The notes beneath the pieces are model-generated. The model made no database searches. It was not told where the DNA came from and was given only the letters and a program-made list of their open reading frames with translations. Of a DNA stretch of 64,000 nt, positions 57,895 through 64,000 are shown piece by piece (the stretch's first letter is position 1; every line of letters begins with the position of its first letter). Source of the stretch: Stieleria neptunia (GTDB lineage Bacteria; Planctomycetota; Planctomycetia; Pirellulales; Pirellulaceae); the NCBI RefSeq assembly GCF_007754155.1, contig NZ_CP037423.1:9420938-9484937 (forward strand), written 5' to 3'. A program made the translations under genes and the position numbers.

Positions 57895-59697
57895 ATGATG
57901 TCGTTGCTTCAATCTCGGCCGGCACGCTCGGTCGTCGTAGTGACGTTGCGTGAGACCGAGCGGCAATCGACCGCCCCGGCACGTGGCGTCAGCCAGTGGC
58001 ACGTGCCGATCCTGAAGCTTGCACGCGCCGCTCGCTTACGCGTCCCGCTGAGATGGGTGATCGCTGCTTGTACGATTGCGCTTTGCATCCTTCCGTCACA
58101 GACTGCTCACGCACAACTCAAGCTCGATCGGATCTTCCCGCCTACGGTTGCCGTGGGGAGTGAATCCGAGGTCACCGCCGAAGGAAAGTTTCCCAACTGG
58201 CCGGCGTCAGTCGATTGTGATCGAGACGACATCGAAATCACCGCCGCAAAAGACTCCGGCAAGTTCACCGTCAAAATCGCGGCGACCGCGCCGCCCGGCG
58301 TGGCCTGGATCCGGCTTCACGACGGGCAAACGGCCACGCAGCTCCATCCGCTGATCATCGCGCCGATCGCCGTGACCCGTGAAACCGAACCCAACGACAA
58401 ACGCGACGACGCCCATCGGGTGACCCTGCCGGCGGTGGTTGCCGGACGATTGGCCAAGGGTGGTGACAGCGATGCCTACCGCGTCTCGCTCAAAGCCGGT
58501 CAACAGCTCGTCGCTTCGGTCACCGCAAATCAGCTGCTTCAATCACCGATGGACGCCGTCTTGCAATTGACGGATCTTCGCGGCAACGTGCTGGCGCAAG
58601 TGGACGATGTCCGCGGCCTGGACCCGCAACTGGTTTATCAATGCGAGGCCGACCAAGACGTGCTGGTGCGTTTGTTTGCGTTTCCCGAAACGCCCAACAG
58701 CACGGTCGGCTTCAGCGGATCGAGCAGTTTTATTTACGTCTGCGAAATGACCACTGGCCCGTTCTTGGACCATCTTGCCATCAGCGGCAACACCGCCCTG
58801 CCCTTCGGCCACAATCTGCCCCCGTCGTGCCCCGTCGTTCTGTCTCCCGCGACCCGGGTGGCCCCGTCCACCGCGACGGTGCCTGGCGGACTCGGTTGGT
58901 CCTGGGTCCCTGGCCGGGGCGATGAAGCGGTGCCACACCATCACGGCGACGACGTTGACGTCACGCTCCCCGCGTTGTTGACCGGACACATCCGCGATCC
59001 CAAAGAAACGCACAGCTATTCGTTTGCCGCGGTCAAAGGCAAAAAGTACCGTGCCGAAGTGCGATCCAAAGCCGATGGATTTTTGCTCGATTCAAAACTG
59101 ACGATCAGCGATCAAAAGACAGGCGGGGTGCTGGCCAGCAACGATGACCTCTCACGGGGCAACTACGACGCCGGCGTCGACTTCACGGCCAAGCAAGACG
59201 GCCTGGTTGACGTGACGGTGTCCGACATGATCGATGGATTCGGCCCCCGACACTTCTACCAATTAACGGTTCGTGAAAGTCAGCCGGAATGCCAACTGAC
59301 CGTCACGGACGGCCAATTTGTCCTGCCGCGTGACAAACCCCTCGAAATCCCCGTCACGGTCACGCGGACGGCGGGCTTCAGCGAAAACGTCCAAATCACG
59401 GCACTCGGATTGCCCCCGGGCGTGACGGTCGAAAGCGTCCTTTCCGAACCCAAGGGCGACACTTCGAAATCGGTCAAACTAAAGTTAACCGCCGGTCAAG
59501 CTGCCGGCGGTCACGCGACGTTCCAAATCGTTGGCACGTTCTTGGACGCCGACGGCAAACCGACCGAGGAGAAGACCGAGGCAACCTACCCGCTGCGTCC
59601 CTTCCACACGCTGACTGAAGTCTGGTTGACGATCCCACCCGCACCGACCGACGACACCTCGACCGACAACGCTTCGCCCCCATCGGCCACGCCATGA
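57895..59697 (+). CDS. PPC-domain exported protein of the surface operon
   Basis: A 601-aa (or about 546-aa) exported protein. The signal-like hydrophobic stretch IAACTIALCILPSQTAHAQL starts near residue 56, and the mature part holds two pre-peptidase C-terminal (PPC) type beta domains (ETEPNDKRDDAHRVTLPAVV, DSDAYRVSLKAGQQLVASV; DVTLPALLTGHIRDPKETHS, SFAAVKGKKYRAEV). PPC domains usually accompany secreted enzymes and bind ligands or wall. Starts at ATG 57895 or GTG 58057 are both possible; the region between resembles a repeat remnant, so the later start may be real. It overlaps the WD40 gene by ATGA. Confidence 0.78.
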   Translation: MMSLLQSRPARSVVVVTLRETERQSTAPARGVSQWHVPILKLARAARLRVPLRWVIAACTIALCILPSQTAHAQLKLDRIFPPTVAVGSESEVTAEGKFPNWPASVDCDRDDIEITAAKDSGKFTVKIAATAPPGVAWIRLHDGQTATQLHPLIIAPIAVTRETEPNDKRDDAHRVTLPAVVAGRLAKGGDSDAYRVSLKAGQQLVASVTANQLLQSPMDAVLQLTDLRGNVLAQVDDVRGLDPQLVYQCEADQDVLVRLFAFPETPNSTVGFSGSSSFIYVCEMTTGPFLDHLAISGNTALPFGHNLPPSCPVVLSPATRVAPSTATVPGGLGWSWVPGRGDEAVPHHHGDDVDVTLPALLTGHIRDPKETHSYSFAAVKGKKYRAEVRSKADGFLLDSKLTISDQKTGGVLASNDDLSRGNYDAGVDFTAKQDGLVDVTVSDMIDGFGPRHFYQLTVRESQPECQLTVTDGQFVLPRDKPLEIPVTVTRTAGFSENVQITALGLPPGVTVESVLSEPKGDTSKSVKLKLTAGQAAGGHATFQIVGTFLDADGKPTEEKTEATYPLRPFHTLTEVWLTIPPAPTDDTSTDNASPPSATP

Positions 59698-62672
59698 TCC
59701 CTCACCCATCCCGTTCCCGAATCAGCCCGCATCGCCGCGTCGCGGTGACGTTCCTGTTGGCCATCGCATCAGGTCTGTCGACCAACGTGTCGGCCAACAC
59801 CCGCGAGATCGCAGAACTGCCCGAAGACCGCAAGGTCGTCTACAGCCGCGACGTCGCGCCCGTGCTGACCAAAAATTGCGTCGCCTGTCACAACGCCAGC
59901 AGCGAAGAAGGCGGCGTCAATTTGGAGACGGTCGAAAAGATGAAGGCATCCGACGTCGAGGATGTCCTGGTTCCCGGCGACGCTCAAAAGAGCCGCTTGT
60001 TCTTGCTCGCATCCCATGCCGAAGATCCGGTGATGCCGCCCGAAGACAACGATGTCTCGGCCGCGGCACTGAATCCGGTTGAACTTGCTCTGCTGCGCCG
60101 CTGGATCGATTCGGGCGCCGAAATCGACCAGGCGAGCGGCACACCGGCGCCGCGGCAATGGCAACCGCTGCCGAGCAGCCTGCAAACGGTATACGGATCC
60201 GGCATGACGCCTGACGGCCGGTTGTCGGTCGTCGGATTCGGGAACCAGATTCGTTTGTTCGGATCCAAGTCATCCGAACCGATCGACTCACTCGAGCGTC
60301 ACGTCGGAAACCAACCCCAACCCGCCCACGACGACTTTGTTCAAGACTTGCGATTCGATTCCGATGGCAGACGCGTCCTCTCCAGCGGCTATCGAAACGT
60401 CAAACTCTGGCAGATGGCTCCGTTCGAACCGACTTCGATTCCAAACATTGATCGCAACGAAACCCTGGCTATCGCGATGAACCCCAGCGGACGTCACGTC
60501 GCGGCTTTGTCCCCCCGGGGTGAACTGAGTGTGGCCGAGGTCGGCATGAATCGCTGGCGATGGATGAAAGGGTTTGACGTCCCGGCCGAATTCCAATCCG
60601 ATCAACCGCCGCTGGTCCACCTCGCCGTCGGACCTCAAGGCGATTGCGTGTCGATCGTATGGGACAAAACAGTCCGCGTCGTCCGCATCGATGGCAGAGA
60701 ACCGGAGACGATGGATGCCGCCCATCCGATCACGTCCATGATCTGGCTCGATCGCGATCGTCTGGTCACCGGCGACGCGTCGGGCAAGGTGAATCGATGG
60801 CAGCGAGAAAACGATGCGTGGACCAGCAGCGAGTTAGCGGTTTCGGATCAACCGATCGCATTCCTTTGCTCGGCGGCACGTGACGACGCGCCGCTGGTCG
60901 CGATCGATGGCTCGGGTAAAGTCGCACAGTTCGACGCAGCGAAAAACCAATTCGTCGAACTCGGAAAGCTTCCCGCCGTACCCGCTTCGGTTGCACTGTC
61001 CGGCTCAAACAATCTGCTTTGGGTAACGGCCGAATCCGGTGCACTGGGGACGTTTAATCTCTCGGACAAGACGTTTATCGAAGTCGCCAAAACGGATCCC
61101 CTTGCCGCTGCGCAGCACGCGTCGGACCAGTGGGAAACGCAGGTGGGAGAACGATTGATCGCGGCCCACGACGCGTCGGTCAAACAGGCCCAGTCCAACG
61201 TGGAAGCGGAAAAGAAGAGTCTGGAAAAAATCGCCGGCGACATCACCGCCAAGTCGACTGCGGTCGCCGAAAAACAAAAGACGGTGGCCGACGCGAAGAA
61301 AGCCGCGGAGACCGCCCAAGCGAAATTGGCCCAGGCCCGCGACGAAGAAGAAGCGGCGAAGAAACAGAGAACCGAACTCACCGCAACGGTGAAGCAACTG
61401 GATGCGTCGATTGCAAAGTTGACCGAGCAATTGGAAGCATTGAAAAAAGAAAAAGCAGACGCCGAACAAAAGCTCGCCGCGGTGCCCGACGCCAAGAAAC
61501 TGGCCGACACGACCAAGACGCTCAGTGAAGCGTCTGACAAAGCCGCCAAAGAACTCGCGACGAAGAACAGCGAACTCTCGAACGAACAAACCGCGTTGCA
61601 ATTGGCCGAAGAAACGAAAGCCCGCGGCCAGCGACGGCTGAAACGGCTCGACGAAGAATTGAAGCGTCGCCAGCAGTCTCTCGAAAACGTCAAGGCGGAA
61701 CAAGAAACGAAACAGGCGAAGGCGGCAGCGTCGAAAACACGCATGGATCAATCGCCAGCGACCGACCAACCCGTTGCTCTGACCGCGTCAGGCACACGGG
61801 TTCTGACGCGATCTCAAACAGCGGGAACCTGGAGCCTTTGGACCGGCGCGGGCGACTGGTTGGGGCAGTTGCCCGAATTGCCGGTCGGTGGCCGGTTGGT
61901 CGCCGCCGGTGACAGCGGTGTGTTGATCCAGGCGGCCGACGGACAACTGCACGCGCTGCAAGCGTCCGAGCAGATCTGGAAGCATCAGCGAACGATCGGT
62001 TCGGCGACCGCGGACAGTCCGTTTGCCGATCGTGTGTTGAGCGTCGACGTCGATCCGTCGGGACAATGGCTGGCCACCGGAGGCGGAGAACCCTCGCGGA
62101 CCGGCGAGCTGATGATCTGGAATCTTTCGGACGGCTCCCTGGTCCGTCGCATCGAATCGCCGCACAGCGATACGGTGCTGTGCGTCCGGTTCTCTCCCGA
62201 TGGCAAGACCTTGGCCACCGGGGGCGCCGACCGAATGATCAAATTGTGGGACGTCGCGACGGGAACGTTGATCAAGTCACTCGAAGGCCACACCCATCAC
62301 GTCAGCGCGCTCGCCTGGAACGTCAACCAGCGTGAACTGGCCAGTGGTTCAGCCGATGAGACCGTCAAGATCTGGAACATCGATTCCGGGAAATCGACGC
62401 GGACGATCAGCGGACTGAAATCGGAAATCACGCGTCTGGTCTACGTGGGGCGAGACGACCGCATCGGCATCACCTCTGGCGACGGCTACTTCCGAGTCTA
62501 TCGCACCGATAACGGCGGCCGAGAAACCAACGCCAAACTTCCCGGCGGTTACCTCTACGCTCTCGGCGCCAACCGCGACGGGACGCAGTTCATCGTCGGC
62601 GGCGCCGACGGCGTCGCAACAAGAGTCGACAAATCCGGAAAGCAGTTGCAAGAACTCGTCGCTGGTGAGTGA
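59694..62672 (+). CDS. c-type heme, coiled-coil and WD40 protein
   Basis: A 992-aa exported protein. Signal peptide (AVTFLLAIASGLSTNVSA), then a cytochrome c-like domain with canonical CVACH (Cys62, Cys65, His66). WD40-like blades (residues ~150-450) are interrupted by a ~200-residue charged coiled coil (about 485-700, KKSLEKIAGDITAKSTAVAE, EQLEALKKEKADAEQKLAAV). More blades follow (VLCVRFSPDGKTLATGGADR, MIKLWDVATG, KIWNIDSGKSTRTI). The layout suggests an oligomeric propeller scaffold carrying heme. The start overlaps the preceding stop by four bases. Confidence 0.85.
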   Translation: MIPHPSRSRISPHRRVAVTFLLAIASGLSTNVSANTREIAELPEDRKVVYSRDVAPVLTKNCVACHNASSEEGGVNLETVEKMKASDVEDVLVPGDAQKSRLFLLASHAEDPVMPPEDNDVSAAALNPVELALLRRWIDSGAEIDQASGTPAPRQWQPLPSSLQTVYGSGMTPDGRLSVVGFGNQIRLFGSKSSEPIDSLERHVGNQPQPAHDDFVQDLRFDSDGRRVLSSGYRNVKLWQMAPFEPTSIPNIDRNETLAIAMNPSGRHVAALSPRGELSVAEVGMNRWRWMKGFDVPAEFQSDQPPLVHLAVGPQGDCVSIVWDKTVRVVRIDGREPETMDAAHPITSMIWLDRDRLVTGDASGKVNRWQRENDAWTSSELAVSDQPIAFLCSAARDDAPLVAIDGSGKVAQFDAAKNQFVELGKLPAVPASVALSGSNNLLWVTAESGALGTFNLSDKTFIEVAKTDPLAAAQHASDQWETQVGERLIAAHDASVKQAQSNVEAEKKSLEKIAGDITAKSTAVAEKQKTVADAKKAAETAQAKLAQARDEEEAAKKQRTELTATVKQLDASIAKLTEQLEALKKEKADAEQKLAAVPDAKKLADTTKTLSEASDKAAKELATKNSELSNEQTALQLAEETKARGQRRLKRLDEELKRRQQSLENVKAEQETKQAKAAASKTRMDQSPATDQPVALTASGTRVLTRSQTAGTWSLWTGAGDWLGQLPELPVGGRLVAAGDSGVLIQAADGQLHALQASEQIWKHQRTIGSATADSPFADRVLSVDVDPSGQWLATGGGEPSRTGELMIWNLSDGSLVRRIESPHSDTVLCVRFSPDGKTLATGGADRMIKLWDVATGTLIKSLEGHTHHVSALAWNVNQRELASGSADETVKIWNIDSGKSTRTISGLKSEITRLVYVGRDDRIGITSGDGYFRVYRTDNGGRETNAKLPGGYLYALGANRDGTQFIVGGADGVATRVDKSGKQLQELVAGE

Positions 62673-62705
62673 CAACAGGCGGGATCGCGAGCGTCTCGCG
62701 ATCCC

Positions 62706-62880
62706 GGAGGACGTCGATTCTTTTGCTGCGGCTTTTGGCAACCCATTTAGTTTCTCTCCCTCTGGGAGAGACGGCGTTTGCGCAGCAAGCAAACGCCAGA
62801 GAGGGCTCGCGCCGCAAAAGCCTTAGCGACCTTGCGCGACGATCCAATCCGTCATTTATTCAGTTGACATCCCCTGGGAG
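62706..62880. repeat. ~175-bp dispersed repeat (GACGTCGATTC family), copy at 62.7 kb
   Basis: Same sequence as 39612-39787 with a few changes: GGACGTCGATTCTTTTGCTG, TTAGTTTCTCTCCCTCTGGG, the AAACGCCAGAGAGGGCTCGC hairpin, and GATCCAATCCGTC. It follows 33 bases after the WD40 stop. Confidence 0.8.
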
Positions 62881-62963
62881 AGTCGAGCGTCGCGAGGAGA
62901 GGGTTTGCGTTGTTGCTTGGGGTGGCCCATCAAGCGTGACGTGAACGCCGCGATTCACCATTG

Positions 62964-63006
62964 GACCTCCCCTCGCTTCGCTCGACCCTCCTGCCAGGAG
63001 GGTGAC
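62964..63006. repeat. REP-like unit (CCTCCCCTCGCTTCGCTCGA)
   Basis: Reverse-orientation copy of the unit at 32603-32648 and 38881-38930, preceded by GTGAACGCCGCGATTCACC as at 53929. Confidence 0.8.
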
Positions 63007-63136
63007 TTCTTCACTTGATGGCGACGTGGGATTGCAGCGAGCACCGCGAGGTGTCGCTTTCTCTCACCACCGGCTGCTGGCTGCAACCCCGTTGGGCAAC
63101 GCTGTGAAGCATTTTCCCCATGTGTTTCTTGAGGTA

Positions 63137-63209
63137 TTAGCGGCAGGGCGCGAGCCCTTCGGTTCTTCATCTTTGCCAAAACACCGGAGGGCTCGCGCCC
63201 TGCCGCTAA
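63137..63209. repeat. Hairpin of the AGCGGCAGGGCGCGAGCC family
   Basis: 27-bp arms (63137-63163 and 63183-63209) with at most one mismatch and a 19-base loop. Same as the inner hairpin at 13079-13155. Together with the previous two repeats it fills the 672-base gap 62673-63344, in which no gene is visible. Confidence 0.88.
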
Positions 63210-63344
63210 AAATGCTTCATAGCGTTGCTCGTCGTGGATCAAAATTGGACGCGGCGATCCGAATACGGTAAACTGATGTCCCCTCCCACTTCGACAACGC
63301 GCCGTTGTCCCACCCTGCCGCTGCTCGGCCCATCTGCTCGGCCC

Positions 63345-64000
63345 ATGACAAACGTGTCCACTCACGAACGAATCCACCGATGGCTGCTGCCGTTTTGCTT
63401 CCTACTCGGCTGGTGCGTCCTTCCTCCCGCCACGCCCTGTGACGCGGATACGCCACGCGAAGGCATCAGCTTCGTCAATGATGTGGTGCCAGTGCTGACC
63501 AAAGCCGGTTGCAATGCCGGTGTCTGCCACGCCAAAGCCGGCGGCGGACAGAACGGATTTCAATTGTCACTGCTTGGATTCGAGCCCTTGGAGGACTACC
63601 AGCATCTGGTCCATGAAGGCCGCGGCCGCCGTCTGTTTCCGCTCGATCCGGCGCGCAGCCTGTTGCTTGCCAAAGCGGCCGGCGAAGTGCCACACGGCGG
63701 CGGTGTTCGCATCGAAAAGGGTTCCCCGAACTACAACACGCTGCTCCGCTGGATCCAAGCCGGATCACCCTATCGATCGGACGACGATCCCGAACTGGTT
63801 TCGATTCGCGTCGAGCCGCCGGCCGGAACGCTCCAGCCGGGCGAGAGTCTGACGCTGCGATCGATCGCCACGTTTTCGGATGGTTCAACCCGCGACGTCA
63901 CGGCGACATCGCTGTTTGAATCCAACGACTCGGCCATGGCGACGGTCAGCGAATCGGGTCACGTGACGGCAATGGATTTACCGGGAAAGGTCTCCGTGAT
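63345..64000 (+). CDS. DUF1549-type cytochrome-like surface protein (third copy, cut by window edge)
   Basis: The first 218 residues of a third paralogue; the gene runs off the right edge. It has a hydrophobic signal segment (RWLLPFCFLLGWCVLPPATP), the C-x4-CH motif GCNAGVCHA (Cys56, Cys61, His62), GGGQNGFQLSLLGFEPLED, a HGGGVRIEKGS stretch and an Ig-like segment FSDGSTRDVTATSLFESND. It most resembles the protein at 54303. ATG 63345 is chosen for a short signal peptide; ATG 63276 in the same frame would add 23 residues. Confidence 0.8.
   Translation, partial: MTNVSTHERIHRWLLPFCFLLGWCVLPPATPCDADTPREGISFVNDVVPVLTKAGCNAGVCHAKAGGGQNGFQLSLLGFEPLEDYQHLVHEGRGRRLFPLDPARSLLLAKAAGEVPHGGGVRIEKGSPNYNTLLRWIQAGSPYRSDDDPELVSIRVEPPAGTLQPGESLTLRSIATFSDGSTRDVTATSLFESNDSAMATVSESGHVTAMDLPGKVSV

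Overview
The window is high-GC, densely coding bacterial DNA that reads as a planctomycete of the Pirellulaceae type (Rhodopirellula-like). The evidence is the protein repertoire: cytochrome-like proteins with DUF1549/DUF1553 and their Tat-exported DUF1501 partners, a DUF1559 prepilin-like protein with a C-terminal H-X9-DG motif, a CRTAC1-type ASPIC/UnbV protein, PQQ-like beta-propeller proteins, an ECF sigma factor beside these surface proteins, and intergenic regions full of dispersed hairpin repeats. No rRNA, tRNA, CRISPR array or transposase was recognised.

Layout. 1-7 kb: a ROK-family kinase (cut by the left edge, minus strand), then a plus-strand cluster of ECF sigma factor, membrane anti-sigma-like protein, exported coiled-coil protein, DUF1549/DUF1553 protein and DUF1501 protein. 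7-13 kb: a Cys-rich exported protein, glnD, glnB and a PduO-type cobalamin adenosyltransferase on the minus strand, with a divergent Nudix hydrolase. 13-25 kb: housekeeping and small genes, including a degenerate transglutaminase-like lipoprotein, a flavoprotein reductase, nadD, priA, a SET-domain protein, an SDR, a PP2C phosphatase and a DMT transporter. 25-36 kb: exported and surface proteins (TPR lipoprotein, PDZ protein that looks like a dead protease, PQQ propeller, small lipoprotein, DUF1559, CRTAC1-like). 36-45.5 kb: a TolC / HlyD / MacB-type permease efflux set on the minus strand, split by a repeat-rich island (39.6-42.05 kb) in which two ~410-bp direct repeats enclose one AT-richer lipoprotein gene. 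No ATPase accompanies the permease. 46-51.7 kb: a signalling cluster of receiver-HATPase protein, PAS hybrid histidine kinase with two receivers and an Hpt domain, and Ser/Thr kinase with a PAS domain. 52-54 kb: a CPA2 antiporter with CBS domains. 54.3-64 kb: a second surface/cytochrome-like operon (DUF1549/DUF1553, DUF1501, PPC-domain protein, c-type-heme plus coiled-coil plus WD40 protein, and a third DUF1549-type N-terminus cut by the right edge).

How the genes fit together. Two loci (2.1-7 kb and 54.3-64 kb) carry the same exported gene pair, apparently redox- or polymer-related, one under a dedicated ECF sigma / anti-sigma pair. glnB and glnD form the PII nitrogen-signalling pair; PII keeps Tyr51, the residue GlnD uridylylates. 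The 46-51.7 kb genes have no DNA-binding output domain, so they probably signal through phosphotransfer or protein sequestration.

The most unusual content is the repeat landscape: a 59-bp hairpin unit present five times in tandem at 16.66-16.94 kb and once at 36.0 kb; a ~200-bp element in two near full-length inverted copies plus a fragment; a REP-like hairpin that sits in frame inside the TolC-family gene; and the repeat-bounded lipoprotein island. All functional statements rest on reading motifs by eye, with no database search.
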